From Sipunculus nudus (taxonomy: Eukaryota; Annelida; Sipuncula; Golfingiida; Sipunculidae): 64,000 nucleotides of DNA. The notes under the pieces were generated by a model. That model saw only the letters and a program-made list of their open reading frames with translations, had not been told where the DNA came from and did no database searches. Positions 33,403 to 46,081 of this stretch are shown here, in pieces; the first letter of the stretch is position 1; each line of letters starts with the position of its first letter. The DNA is taken from contig CM049316.1 of assembly GCA_026874595.1 (NCBI GenBank), forward strand, positions 5,470,339 through 5,534,338. The letters run 5' to 3'. The translations under genes were made by a program, and so were the position numbers.

Positions 33403-35928
33403 GTAAGATCCGAGTTTTTGATCAACATACACTCAGGCGTTCACTTGAGTATTTTTTACACTCCATTTGGGAATGGAAGAAATGGAATCTTCCTCTTCCA
33501 ATAAATAAGCTGTATTTCCATCTACTTTTTACCAGCTGGTTTTATGTTACAGACTGATTGCCGCAGTTCCTCAGGATGACAAATGTAATCTGGTATGCCA
33601 TTTAAACTGAAGTATGCCTCAAAGATGGGCAAATCTTTGAAGAAATGCTGTGAGAAGCAAAAATGTATAAAAAAGGACATTTTCACCCAGCAACCTTTAT
33701 TTTTTGGTTTGTTTGTGTATTCTTGAGTTCTTTTGAGATAAAGTATGACCCAAGTAAAAGAAAGAGATACGATGTAGCCTGTGTCAGCTAATTTTGGTCC
33801 AAACATGGAATGAGTTGATGCCATATTGGGCCATCTAAGATACATCCATCAGAACAAAGACTGACTCATTTTTTTCCATTTCTTAACAAGAACTACGGTT
33901 TTGGTAACTGTAAACCACAAGAGTTATGAATGTCCTCTGTCAGGGCAACATAATTAAATCCAAGACGTGAGGGTATTGTGCGTAATTAATTTCTAAGTTC
34001 AAGAATTAAACATCTCGGTGTATTGATAATTTATAAAAAAAAATTGCTTCTCAGGATTGAGTAACTTGGCACCGTGCCAAAACTACAACATTTCAACTGA
34101 ATTTTGCCTTGTAGAGCTGCCAAGTGGATTTTGTGTAAAGCTGAAAGGAGTGATGGATTAGATTGCAGTCTGGGTGGTATACAGCAACATAAAGAACACA
34201 GCAGGCAGTGTCCAGACAGATTTAAATAAAAAGAAACAGATGTGCATAAAAAGAAAATGTAGTTGTTCAGAAATGGGAGAAAGTCATATATACACACTTT
34301 ATTACTCAAAGACTACTCAGGGTTTTGGCATAAAATAAAGTTCATCCATTCTTCTTCTGGTCGGCCCTGAGCCTGTGAATGGCTAACTGTTTTTGTATTC
34401 AATTCAATCATCCATTGTTGCCTTTCTGATTAATTCTCAATTTGATTATTGTAATCAGATATAATTTTAGATGCAGAGGATTAACTTTTTTAAGTTTCTT
34501 CCCAGATAATACTAAGATGAACATTAGAATGCACCTTAGCATTTACATGAATTAAGTAATATATCAATCTTTTTCAATGAAAATAGCATTAAAGAAGGAT
34601 TAAAACTAAGTTCACCTGCCTCATTTGAGGAATTCATGTGACTGATGGCTTTCTCTGAATACATATGAATGAACTGTAGGTTATTTCCATTAAAAAACGT
34701 TTTTATAAACGGTTCTGTGACAAATGTATGATCTTGTTTATCTAGATAAGTGCCCATGTTGACAAACAGAAAAACCTTGTCACTGAAGTGTTTAGTTACA
34801 TATGGGTGGTCATTGGTTGCAAAATACAATTTGCAAAATTCTGGTTTGTCTTACGTGCCACCAGATGTCCTTCTTGAATGTGTTTAGATTATTTTATTGG
34901 GCCCTTGCATGTTATAAACTAGTGGATATAAGCAGAAAGCATGTCTATACCCTGGGTTTACAGGTATCAGAATTATGGTCCCTTTGAAAGTGCTGACTGC
35001 ATCATGTATATCATTTATCTGTCTTTAGGTATGAATTTGTGATTGGTGAGATATGGAAATGGCTGTAATGCAGTTATTTAAATTAATGTATCATTGCATG
35101 CCTGATTGGATTGTCTGTTAACCCTTGGTATTGAATCAATGTATTGACTATTGATTATTCCAGTGATATAACACTGTTGGGTGATGTTTGTTTGTCATCC
35201 ATATGACATGTTAGCAGGATCTAAATCATAAATTGCAGAAATTTCTAACTTGTCATCCTGACAGACCTGATAAAATCTCTTTAACCCCCTTCCCCTCCTC
35301 ATTAGGTCACAATGGCTTATATTCTGCTTCTGCTGTTAGGGGATAGAGGGTAAAAAAATCCAGACCTGTGTCAGTATTGGCCAGTAAAATTTTCTTTTAA
35401 TTATTGCATGGATTGCCATGAAATTTCTTATTCTTGGTGATCCTGAAGTGCTTTATTGTTTGTCTGAGACCAGAAAGGGCCATCTACTGTGCCTCCATTT
35501 TGACAACTATAATGGCTGTTTTTAGTCATAAAAGTTCAGCTAACAAGTACTTTGTTTTCAATTATAAATTGGAAATATTCTTCTTCAGTCAAACATAAAT
35601 TCCAGCCATCCTTATTATGAAAAGAAAACCCAGAAAAATTCTTACAAATGCAGCTAGACCTTGTGAAACTTTAATATAGTTTGTCTATGTGGAAAAAAAA
35701 TAAGTTTTCTGATTACTTGATAATAATAGTATAAATTCAGTTTAGTAATCTTTTTGTTCTTAGATAACATATGTTACATAAGACTCGAGGTGTGTTCATT
35801 AATTCCTTTAATCAAGTTGAATGATAATTTTGAGACTGAAAAAAGGCAGAAAAAAGCATCCCACATAGCTGTAAAAATATTGGCAGTTTTGACAGTTTAC
35901 TATAATTATGCAAGATGCTCACTATATG
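33403..35928. other. Single-copy-looking DNA
   Basis: Several minus-strand frames of 92-107 codons (33522-33845, 34031-34309, 34536-34829) lie here. None has a recognisable domain, and none is flanked by convincing splice sites. The segment 33340-34400 is less AT-rich than average. The stretch 35280-35640 has the flavour of an old H1-like unit (GGATTGCCATGAAATTTCTTAT) but no end can be defined. Confidence 0.35.
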
Positions 35929-36385
35929 TTAAAGGGGCCTAATCACCTATAAAGCTTGTTGAATTAACAAGAAAATAGCTTCTTCTCTTTGAAATAAATT
36001 TGGACCTGAAAAAATATTGCCTTGAAACCATTTGCTTACTCCTGTAAACAAGGGTTAAAAACAGTGGGCTGGGCGCAATCATTGGTGTCTACTTAAACAC
36101 AGTGCATGCATTGCCTGTGTCTATCAGGAGGTGCCCTGACTGACTTGGCCCAAAAAATGTAATACATGTGTCTGCTGGCTGATATGTGTTGCAGCTCACA
36201 ATCCGACCCCTGGTCACATGGCCTTTACCAACATGCAGAGCCATTACAAGGTGTTAAACAGCCATATGCGAGGTACTGAGACTGTGTGCCAGGATGGTTT
36301 TGCTGGGAAACCTTTGTATAAAGCAAAACTGAACTGATAGAGTGAAAGAACAAGCATAATATTGCTCCTGATTATGTCCCTTTAA
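35929..36385 (-). mobile_element. MITE with AAAGGG ends, right copy
   Basis: The sequence is the inverted counterpart of 6474-6973. TTAA stands at both outer edges (35929-35932 and 36382-36385), consistent with a TTAA target. Terminal inverted repeats read AGGGGCCTAATCACC and AGGGACATAATCAGGAGC from the two ends. It is about 40 bases shorter than the left copy. No coding capacity, so it depends on an unknown transposase; a TTAA target is typical of piggyBac-like elements, but the inner ends do not start with the usual CCC. Confidence 0.75.
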
Positions 36386-36409
36386 GCATTTGTGTCAGTG
36401 ATCTTGCTC

Positions 36410-36445
36410 ATCAGCTGGACACCATGACCAGTGGGTCCCTTGACT
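36410..36445 (+). mobile_element. Isolated H1-like 3' end
   Basis: CATCAGCTGGACACCATGACC, AGTGGGTCCCTTG, then a T run, matches the H1 right ends at 23923 and 32366 apart from scattered changes. No matching left end is recognised upstream; the old element probably decayed and was hit by the MITE at 35929-36385. Confidence 0.55.
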
Positions 36446-39270
36446 TTTTTTTTTATTTTAATTATTTTCTTGCCATTTACTGGTATGTTAAGTCTTTCCT
36501 CCGGAGTATAAAATATGTTGAAAGAGTCAGAAACAAACTCTCAAGGTCTGTTAATGGTATGATTACCAAATCTTCAACATCCGTTATATTGAGGTTTGAC
36601 AGCTGGAGCCGGACATTTTGTTTTTCATTGTGTCTGCTCCCATTTCCTCCATGGCCTTTATGAGTGCTTTGGATAAACTATCATGCAGGCACTTGTAAAC
36701 TTCAAATGTAAAGAATAATTCCAAACCCTCAACAGAAACATTCCCCTTAATGGTTCTGTGTTAATACACCATTCACTAAATGTTATCTTTCATCAGAGGA
36801 TGCTCGTTCAGAATCGCAGGTGACTGACCTCTTCCTGTTCCTGATGTTGCCATAACGACAGTTTTAAAAAAGTGCTTTTTTTTCTTCTTTTTTCATTTGC
36901 ATATAAATTGAATGACATTATGGGAATTCTGCCAAAGATTTGGTTAAATAGATAAAAAATTAATTAGATAAAATATATAATATACTGTAATGACAGTTTA
37001 TATCATGCCTGCTTCATCCTTGAATGAACAAAATTAGTCTCCTAAACCTCTGAATAAATGAAATTCCCTCAGAAATTGATAGTACATGACCAACTACCAA
37101 AAAAATTAAAACCATTTTGTGTAACATTAAAACATTTGAGTAAGAATCCATCTGATCTTACTTATTCATAATAAAATCCACTCCGTCCCATTTGCTGTCC
37201 ATTCAGTCCAATCAATACACATCGCTAGTGTCAGGCCGCGAACGAGTTTTCACCATTGAAAAACGTTGTGCTTTGACAGGCATACTTTGCTTGGTTTATT
37301 GGCTGGTTCTACTCGTGAAGTGCTGATGACATGTTTGTGCTCGTACTGTCGTAATGTTTATGGTCCCGTAGGATGCATGTATCTAGTTTGATGGGTCATT
37401 TATCGCTTGCTAGTAATGGTGAAATGGAATGGTTTTCTGTACTCATGTTAATGAAATATCAAAACACTGGTGTATGCAAAAGATTGTATTATTCAGATTA
37501 GATTATAGTGTTCTGTAAATCTGTCTGAGACACACAGAATGAAAAGATTACATCTGTCTATAGACTGTAGGCTCTCTTTTGTGAGGATTGTCAGTGGTCT
37601 GTAGGTGGCGTTGGATGTTGAATGAGGATGAAGATAAATGTATGACAAGAGTGAAATATCATTACTTAATTTTTTTTTTTATTTTTAGGGTTTTATGGGG
37701 GCTAGTTAAAGCTTAACATTATACATATGCCTATTTGGTTAAAATCTGTGAAATACTCTACTATATTCAGACATTTGTTTCTGTCTGCATGCTAAGTTTG
37801 AAAAAAATCCAGCCAACCGTATCTTTAAATAACAGTTGGGAAATTATAATAGCTAGCACTCCATTCTGAGTATAAATTAAAAAAATATAATAAATTTCTC
37901 AATAATGGCTTCATGGATAGATTTGAAATCTACTATAGATACTTTTCAAATATAACTTTTTGTTTCATAAGACTGGTGGTGCCACCTGTAAATGTCACAT
38001 TTTTCTCAATTTATAGAAACAATTATATTGTGTCACAGTCTGAAATGAGGAAACCATTTTTTTTTGTTCAGGTACATCAACATTTGTATATCTGTCTGTG
38101 CAGTGAATCAATTAAGGCTTATGGACTCCAGGTTTGTTTTTATTTTCCCGTGATTGAAATATAGTAAAATCAGGAAATCAGGTTAAGAGCTGAACCAGAG
38201 GAATTTTATCATATTAATGGTTATTTTTGCTTCAGTTGTGTAGTATACTCAGCTGACACCAGTTTTGCATAGACCAACCCCAGATTGTTATATTTAGAAA
38301 TTGTGAAGTCCTGTTAAGTGGCCATCTTGTTATGCTAGATATTGGACAACATGGTTCACGATTGATGATAACAGCACAGATATGATCTGTTTACCAGACA
38401 CCCAAATATTGAGCTGAAAGTACCTAATTCATTATCATTGTCAAATACGCTCCCTCTCCCAGCACTGACCATGGCGTTAGGAGACTGAGGCTGGGGTTAA
38501 CCAGGTAGGACTATGGGCCAGGTGGGATGATGGCCCCAGTCTCGTCGTAACAGACTGATGTAGTAGTGGATGTAGCAGCTAGAGATGTAGATGTATTTGT
38601 GATATGTCGGGGTGATGACGCCTTACAACAGAGTTTCTGGCTGACTAAGCAATAGGGAAACCCTAGAGAATGAATTCTCTTATATCCAGTCAGGGAAAAG
38701 TCCGAGAGTTTGGTAAAAATGCCTCAAATCAAAAATGAATTGGGGATTTTTTTCATCTAAGAATAAATTTGGCCATTTGTATCATGTATTTTGTCTCGTG
38801 TCTTAAGGTAGCATCCCTGGGAAAAACCTCAGAATTTCAAATAAATGAAAAAGCTGTTTCAGATGCATTTTAGACCGCATAAAAGTACATGTCACTTTAA
38901 ACCTTGTACACAGCGGATTTGCCATGACCCATTGAGTAGGTTGTTTCATAGATCACTATATGCCCACTACAGCTACTGTTCACTGGAACACCACTGGAGA
39001 CATGAAGTGGGAATAGATTATTATCTTCCAAATTTGAAGATTCATCAGGGAAACTTTTTATTTCGTAAAAGACTTATAACACAGTATAAAGAAATGGTTA
39101 TGTTCTATTCTTATTTTCAGGATGGTAATGGAACTGGTTCAAGAAACTCTTTATTTTTACTTGTTATTATAGTGGTTACATGTTATGTTCAGGTTATTCA
39201 GAAACTCCTTAGTTTATCTGTTATTGTGGTGGTTACATGTTATGTTCAGATAACTTCATATCATTGTCCA
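36446..39270. other. Single-copy-looking DNA with the longest open frame of the window
   Basis: A plus-strand frame of 143 codons runs from 38845 to 39276. Its C-terminal 45 residues hold a repeated VVTCYVQ phrase because the DNA contains a 66-bp imperfect tandem duplication (39153-39262, phrase GTGGTTACATGTTATGTTCA). The N-terminal part has many H and C residues without a zinc-finger spacing. I see no family and no splice evidence. GGTGGTGCCACC at 37976-37987 and the neighbouring text suggest an old H-family fragment at 37900-38060. Balanced-composition stretches occur at 37200-37430 and 38440-38650. Confidence 0.3.
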
Positions 39271-39880
39271 TTATAATTGTATCCACCAAAATGAAGTTTT
39301 GTGGATACTTTGTTTTTTACCAGGTTCCGTTGCCGCCCCCGCCACCGCGATCATTTCCAGAATAGAACTCTTAGACCACTGGACAGATTTTTCTTAAACT
39401 TTACACGATTATCAGGTCATGTGAACTGGTGCCAAAATATTTTGTGTTGACCTCTGACCTTTCATCTCTTCAGTGCATCCATCTGTGCATGTGTTTTGAC
39501 ACATTAATCCACATAACTATGGACTCGTTTGACCAATCAGGAAAAAAAATTTGCACAAATGTAGCCCTTGGATAGCTTTATAACATACATATAAAATGGT
39601 GGGGCCACCTGCAACCATTTTTGACAGTGTCCATCTGTTCATCTGGCTTGGGATAAAATCACTCATATCTCTGCAGTGAATGGACTTATCCACCTGAAAT
39701 TTTGCATGTGTATTCATCCTGGATAGCTTTCTTCATATTATGACAGGTGGCACCACCTACATTCAAGTTTACACTGCAGACATATAAGCTAATATCTAGG
39801 GGAACCGTCTGACCGATTGGGCCAAAATTTTGCATGTGTATAGCTCTGACATAGTTTCTATATCATGCGCTTGATCTTTA
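39271..39880 (+). mobile_element. H2 (pearl-like) element, 3' truncated and diverged
   Basis: It begins with the H2 5' hairpin in degenerate form (GTATCCACC...GTGGATAC at 39278-39307) and a run of CCGCC-type triplets. It continues through TCATGTGAACTG and the core phrases TTGACCAATCAGGAAAA and GGTGGGGCCACCTGC, GGTGGCACCACCTAC. The H2 3' end (hairpin plus CTAG) is missing. The minus-strand 66-codon frame at 39517-39717 is a core-unit shadow. Confidence 0.75.
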
Positions 39881-39939
39881 ACTTTACTGTTTTTGACATG
39901 TTGGATTGGAGTCAGTAATGTAGTTTTTTTTTCAGTCTG

Positions 39940-40140
39940 ATCAGAGCTTTCATGGTTTGTATGTTGGACTACCGTGCTTCTGACTTAGGTTTGATTCCTC
40001 TCACAGCTGATATTTAGACTGGTGATTCAGGACTTGGTGTACTGTTGCTAGCAGTTTTGGCCAAAAGTTATTTTGAAGCACACTGTAGGCCCTGGCTTGA
40101 AATAAGCCATGCAACCATCCCAGGGTAGCCAACTTTTGTC
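39940..40140 (+). mobile_element. tRNA-derived SINE, diverged
   Basis: The head reads GAGCTTTCATGGTTTGTATG, GTTGGACTACCGTGCTTCTG, then GGTTTGATTCC. The last is a box B (GGTTCGATTCC) with one change, and a box-A-like stretch lies about 45 bases upstream, the spacing of an RNA polymerase III type 2 promoter. The body after 40005 is unrelated to tRNA. The copy is too diverged to define its tail or target duplication. Confidence 0.5.
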
Positions 40141-40689
40141 CACTACCCATGTTAATATAAAGAAACCTTTAATCTTTAACAAGTTAGGATGACTGTCATT
40201 TTACTGTTATGATATGGAGGTTTTAATCTGAGTATAGCAGGTCAATGAATATTTCATTTTGTTGTATTAGATGAGCTGACAATATATGCTGAATCAGCAA
40301 ATTTGAAGCCCCTTCAAAAGCTTTCTTTGATGTAAAACTGCTGTTATTGATCATATATATAGGGTCACAATATTTATAGAGTTAGAAAGTCATGAGCTTG
40401 GTTTGTATCAAAGACATTATTACCTGTTTCAAACAATGGCTTAGCTGGATATATGCCCTTCACAAGTGATGCACTTGTGTATTATATATGAGTTGTTTAA
40501 GAAAAAAAATTACAAAGTCTCATGTAAAAGAAATGTCAAAACTATATTGTATCTGAGGTATTCTGGCCATACTGGGATTCTAACTCTTGTTGTAGCATAT
40601 CTTGGTTGTGTTGACCATATATAGCTATCTGCAAAACAACTCTGGTTACTGGTACATGCAGATTTATCAGCAGATCTTTAATAATGGTG
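40141..40689. other. Single-copy-looking DNA
   Basis: No gene or repeat recognised before the large minisatellite. Confidence 0.4.
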
Positions 40690-42405
40690 ACAAAGTTACC
40701 AAAAGGTATCCAAAGAGGCAACTGCTAAGATTGTGAAGTGACAAAAGGTGGTCCAGAGAGAACAGCAGCATCAGATCATGAAGTGACTAAAAGTGATCCA
40801 GAGAGGAAACTGCACAGGATTTGGAAAGTGATAAGAGAAGCTCCAGAGAGGCAACTGCACAAAATTGGGAAGTGACAAAAGGTGATCCAAAGAGGCAATT
40901 GTACAGGATTGGAAAATGATAAAAGGTACTTAAGTTTGGCAACCATACAGGATTGAGAAGTGACAGAAGGTGATTGAGAGAGACCAGCTGCATTTATCAT
41001 GAAGTGACAAAAAGTGATCCAGAGAGGCAACTGCACAGAATTGAGAATTGATAAAAGGTGATCCAGAGAGGCAACTGCACAGGATTGAGAAGTGATAGAA
41101 GGTGATTCAGAGAGACCAGTTGCATTAGATCATGAAGTGACAAAAAGTGATCTAGAGAGGCAACTGCACAAAATTGGGAATTGATAAAAGGTGATCCAGA
41201 GAGGCAACTGCACAGAATTGGGAATTGCTAAAAGGTGATCCAGAGAGGCAACTGCACAGGACTGGGAAGTGACAGAAGGTGATTGAGAGAGACCAGTTGC
41301 ATTAGATCATGAAGTGACAAAAAGTGATCTAGAGAGGCAACTGCACAGAATTGGGAATTGCTAAAAGGTGATCCAGAGAGGCAACTGCACAGGATTGGGA
41401 AGTGACAGAAGGTGATTGAGGGAAACCAGTTGCATTAGATCATGAAGTGACAAAAAGTGATCCAGAGAGGCAACTGTACAGAATTGGGAAGTGATAAAAG
41501 GTGATCCAGAGAGGCAACTGCACAGGATTGGGAAGTGACAGAAGGTGATTGAGAGAGACCAGTTGCATTACATCATGAAGTGACAAAAAGTGATCTAGAG
41601 AGGCAACTGCACAGAATTGGGAATTGCTAGAAGGTGATCCTGAGAGGCAACTGCACAGAATTGGGAATTGCTAAAAGGTGGTCCAGAAAGGCAACTGCAC
41701 AGGATTGGGAAGTGACAGAAGGTGATTGATAGAGACCAGTTGCATTAGATCATGAAGTGACAAAAAGTGATCTAGAGAGGCAACTGCACAGAATTTGGAA
41801 GTGACATAAGGTGATTGAGAGAGACCAGTTGCATTATATTATGAATTGACAAAAAGTGATCTAGAGAGGCAACTGCACAGAATTGGGAATTGCTAAAAGA
41901 TGATCCAGAGAGGCAACTGCACAGGATTGGGAAGTGACAGAAGGTGATTGAGAGAGACCAGTTGCATTAGATTATGAAGTGACAAAAAGTGATCTAGAGA
42001 GGCAACTGCACAGAATTGGGAATTGCTAAAAGGTGATCCAGAGAGGCAACTGCACAGGATTGGGAAGTGACAGAAGGTGATTGAGAGAGACCAGTTGCAT
42101 TAGATCATGAAGTGACAAAAAGTGATCCAGAGAGGCAACTGCACAGAATTGGGAATTGCTAAAAGGTGATCCAGAGAGGCAACTGCACAGGATTGGGAAG
42201 TGACAGAAGGTGATTGAGAGAGACCAGTTGCATTAGATCATGAAGTGACAAAAAGTGATCTAGAGAGGCAACTGCACAGAATTGGGAATTGCTAAAAGGT
42301 GATCCAGAGAGGCAACTGCACAGGATTGAGAAGTGACAGAAGGTGATTCAGAGAGACCAGCTGCATTTTATCATGAAGTGACAAAAAGTGATCTAGAGAG
42401 GCAAT
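40690..42405. repeat. Minisatellite with 44-bp monomers and a 133-bp higher-order unit
   Basis: Monomers of about 44 bp carry the phrases AGAGAGGCAACTGCACAGGATTG (shown here as AGAGAGGCAACTGCACAG), GAAGTGACA and AAGGTGATC. One monomer type carries ACCAGTTGCATTA and recurs at 41116, 41293, 41426, 41559, 41736, 41825, 41958, 42091, 42222 and 42357. The gaps are 177, 133, 133, 177, 89, 133, 133, 131 and 135, that is four, three or two monomers. The array is therefore a three-monomer higher-order repeat with insertion or loss of single monomers. Minus-strand frames of 68-86 codons at the left edge are repeat shadows. Confidence 0.95.
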
Positions 42406-42501
42406 GATACTGATGACACCTGACACAAGACAAATTATACAGCATTCACACTTAACACACATGGCTTTACCATTGCCAGCTAGGTTCCTTACCAGAATTT
42501 A

Positions 42502-42642
42502 CAAATTTGATCAACTTTTCACAAGACCAACCAGTCATATGCAGTACCAAATTTCTTCACAAGAAGTCAGCATTGGATCAACTTTTCACAGGACCAACCA
42601 GTCATATACAGTACTAAATTTCTTCACCAGAAGTCAGCATTG
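42502..42642. repeat. Tandem duplication, 67-bp unit, two copies
   Basis: GATCAACTTTTCACAAGACC and the rest of the unit recur after 67 bases with only a few changes, ending GAAGTCAGCATTGG. The 105-codon plus-strand frame at 42404-42721 spans both copies and the edge of the minisatellite and is not a gene. Confidence 0.9.
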
Positions 42643-44109
42643 GTGTATGTCCCTCAGCATTAGACAGATGTACAAAAAGACAAAAATGACTTGCATCCAC
42701 ATCTGGTTTTCAAGCAATTGATTTTGTTAGTACCTTTTTGATGTTCTGTTAACAAATACACAAAAACAAACAGTGAGGGGTGAAAAAATACCCTTTCTTG
42801 ATAGAGGTAATAACATGATCTATTACTGTTGTTTCCATGAAAGAATTCAAAATGGACATGACTTTAATACAAAAAGGTAATTATATAAAAAATCTGAAAT
42901 GATTTGTTGAGATTTCGAGAGAATTCTTTCATGCTGAAAAAAACTATCCTGTGATGTTTCTTGTTTTATATGAGATGTGACATCACATTTTTTATACCTG
43001 AAGAAACAGCTGGGATTACGCACACTTGGCTTGAGTCATTATAGATTATTTAATGACATCATAAGGATTAACCATCTGCATGTTAGTCCTAAGGTCAATG
43101 GGTACAGGTCACTCGGTATATACTTTGTTAATTTCATTTGCTGTCCTGACATGAATGTCTCTGTCACCTGCAGGGCTTTGCGTCATTACTTTAAGGTGTA
43201 TGAATTACACTGGCAAACTCTTGCACCAGAGTTCAAGGATTTATACTAGATATTTTTTTACTATAATTATATTACTGTTATATATTTTATTATTAATTTC
43301 TACTTTTTTTATGTTTGTATAACAATAATTGTATTGCATTAGGGGAAAACCATTAATCAGCTGAAGAGGATTGAAGTGTTTCTGTCTGGCCGACCCATAA
43401 CATTCCTTATCCAAGCATTAGTCATTTGAGTGCAAATGTAATGTATTAATATTTTATATGTTATGTAATTATGATAACAATGTGAAGACTGAATGTTTTG
43501 TAATCTTCTGCAATTGTTTAAATAAATACATTTTTATGTAAGTTTGCACTTTGTCACCTGAATAATTTATTGATTACTTTTATTCCGAAGTTGATACAGC
43601 TGTCTATACCTGGTGATTTCATTACCATTATTTGCCATCAAGGCAAATACAACCAAAACAAATGTGCACAACACGATCACCCATTTGCACACAAGACATT
43701 TGCCCACAAGACATTTGCCCTAGTATTAACACAACAATTACCAAAATATTCCATACTAATGCAAAGTTACTTTCTAGCAGTTTAGCAACCAGTATTAACA
43801 ACTTAATTATACAGAGTTTATATCATGCAAAGTTATCTCTGATTTAAATATCAAACAAATGTTACACTTGCATTATCAAGATTTATTGAGGTTTTTTTTC
43901 ACTGTTTAGTTGGACTCACATAAAATCTGACTGTGACTGAGGATGACTCAATCCCTACCACAATATCATATATCATAATGTGTTAAAGTTAAAAAGTTGC
44001 AGGTATTAAGTCCCCTTCTGAATAACTGGCTTACATATAACTTCCTGCTGGTAGCCTCCTGGGGACACTATAGAACCCACACATAGTTTTTAGGTCATTA
44101 GGGCTAGTC
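42643..44109. other. AT-rich single-copy-looking DNA
   Basis: A 90-codon frame at 42977-43249 and 71-codon frames at 43570-43847 lack recognisable features. ACAAGACATTTGCCC is tandemly duplicated at 43690-43719. Confidence 0.35.
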
Positions 44110-44278
44110 ATACACAGATTTGTAATGCTGGTTGGACATAAGCACACTTGTGGCTGAGACCTTGCTTAAGGCTCTTAGCGAAAAAGTGAGAGGCCACGGG
44201 ATTTGAACCAATGACCACTTGATTACAAGTCTGGCACCTTTACCATTGCACCACTGTGCTCCACAGTTTCCACAAAAA
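44110..44278 (-). mobile_element. tRNA-derived SINE, minus strand
   Basis: On the minus strand, from 44264, the head reads GTGGAGCACAGTGGTGCAAT, GGTAAAGGTGCC, CTTGTAA (a threonine-type anticodon loop) and GGTTCAAATCC, an exact box B match (GGTTCRANNCC). The anticodon stem does not pair well and no proper acceptor stem forms, so it is a SINE head and not a tRNA gene. The body follows with CGCTAAGAGCCTTAAGCAAG, which matches the SINE fragment at 17150-17175. Confidence 0.75.
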
Positions 44279-44401
44279 GTCGTTTTGTGTGAATGAAACA
44301 TCAGCCATAAGCAAAAACTGCAGCTAGAACAATGTATAATTGAGTCCTGCTTATTATACCAAAATATTGCAGATAACATAATAGGATAAATGATATTAAA
44401 A

Positions 44402-44403
<2 letters not shown>

Positions 44404-44463
<60 letters not shown>
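44404..44463. repeat. (TA)n microsatellite
   Basis: An uninterrupted run of about 29 TA units. The 60-codon minus-strand frame through it is an artefact (alternating I and Y). Confidence 0.95.
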
Positions 44464-44465
<2 letters not shown>

Positions 44466-45528
44466 TTCATGTTGAAGTAACACACCTGGTGTGTGAATCA
44501 GCCACTATAAAGGCAAATTGGTGATGTCTCAATAGAACCTCATATATTCACGCTAAAAATTAAAAGACCAGGATGATACAAGCTAAATAATATAACAATA
44601 CATTCACATTGTATGGTTGCCTTCCATCCTCATTGAATAGACAGTTCCAGTGCCAGGCCATGGACCTACCCTGAAAAAAGGGGAATATCAGGACAACTGT
44701 CACTGCTAAGGTCAGAGCAATTTGCTGCAGCAGTTGGTTAATTTCTGAACAAAAGTGCATCAGGATTGACCTGTCCTGGGAATCAGGCTGGACAATTTAG
44801 TGTTCTTTGTGATTGGTGTATCAAGAATATATTGCTGTTTATAATCACTGCATTGGATGCTTACACAAGTGAACTATATAGACTGTATACATCAAAGTCT
44901 GGCAGTTGATAGGATATACATTGGTTCAGTTTGTGTTATTACTGTGTGGCCTCTTATTACAGAACAAACTCAACAGATTAATACATACAAAGAGTTTGTG
45001 TTGTAATCGGAGCAGGGATGTCAGAGTTGATTACACAGTATCTGGTTCTGAGGGTGACACAGATCAGTATTTGATTATAACTGGAAAGTTATGTTTAAAT
45101 AATATACACTAGTAAAGAGAGGATAGCATTACATTACATATAATGTGTTTGTTTAGCCTGATCACCAGACAGAATAACCCCAGGTAATAAATGAGCAGTA
45201 TATCTGTGACTTTAGAGCCCAGTTTGATTTGTCTGTTCTGATACCGGCCAGTTTCATGAAAATTGTCTTGCTAATCTGACTCAGTCTGTCCATATGTTCA
45301 TTACAGCTTCATGATCTGGCAGACTGTTCTTGGGCCTCACAGTAAAATAACTTATTCGCTGTTTTCTCTCTTTCTTCATTTTGTAGTGGATTAAATATAC
45401 CATTAATATCATTCAATGCGCCAAGTTGTTAAACGCGCAAGACCCACTTTGTCATTCCTTGATCTTAGACGGAAACCAAATTCATTGTAAAAATGTATTA
45501 CCCCTTCAGCATGCTTGATAAACATATA
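44464..45528. other. Single-copy-looking DNA
   Basis: No gene recognised. A strong pyrimidine-rich acceptor-like site lies at 45361-45386 (CTCTCTTTCTTCATTTTGTAG) without any donor or open frame behind it. Confidence 0.35.
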
Positions 45529-46081
45529 CAGTGAAACCTTGTTGTGTCGAACTCAGTTAAGTCGAATTCCCGCATGTGTCGAAGTCGAATAAGGAGTCCC
45601 TGCAAAAAACAGTTAAAACCTAACTAAATTAACTCCTTTTGTGTCGAACTTGGATGTGTCGAAAAACCTAATGTGTCTAAGTGTTTTGTTGGTCCGCAGC
45701 AAGTATTTATATCGCTTAACTCGAAGTTATGTCGCATGAATGTTTGGATAACAGTTGAGCACGCTCCATTAATCATACCTACGGCTGTGATGACCAGTAA
45801 AATAAATAATTCCAGCAATGATCTTACTCATCAAGTGCGATGGTTTGCACACCTGGTCTGTTGTGTACCTGTTTGGCCAATAACTTACTTATGATCTGGC
45901 TTTTCTCCTTTCACCAACAAAGCCATAATTTGAAATGAGAAGTTATTAATAAACAAAACAATATGGAATCCTCACCTTTGATGTGTCTGGGATACAAATA
46001 CACAGAATTCTATATAAAGGGAGAAAGAAGAGATCTTTCAGAATGAGTACGTTATACTGCTTTACTTTTATACTGTTTGCT

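Noticed and set aside
38845-39276. Longest open frame (143 codons, plus strand)
   Set aside because: No domain, no splice context; its C-terminal part is a translated 66-bp tandem duplication and its end runs into an H2 element.
40776-41036. Minus-strand frames of 86 and 68 codons with repeated sequence
   Set aside because: They are translations of the 44-bp minisatellite monomers in two frames.
44185-44264. Possible tRNA-Thr gene on the minus strand (CTTGTAA loop, good box B)
   Set aside because: The anticodon and acceptor stems do not pair and a SINE body follows, so it is a SINE head.
45361-45386. Very strong splice-acceptor-like site
   Set aside because: No donor and no open frame within a reasonable distance downstream; probably chance pyrimidine-rich DNA.
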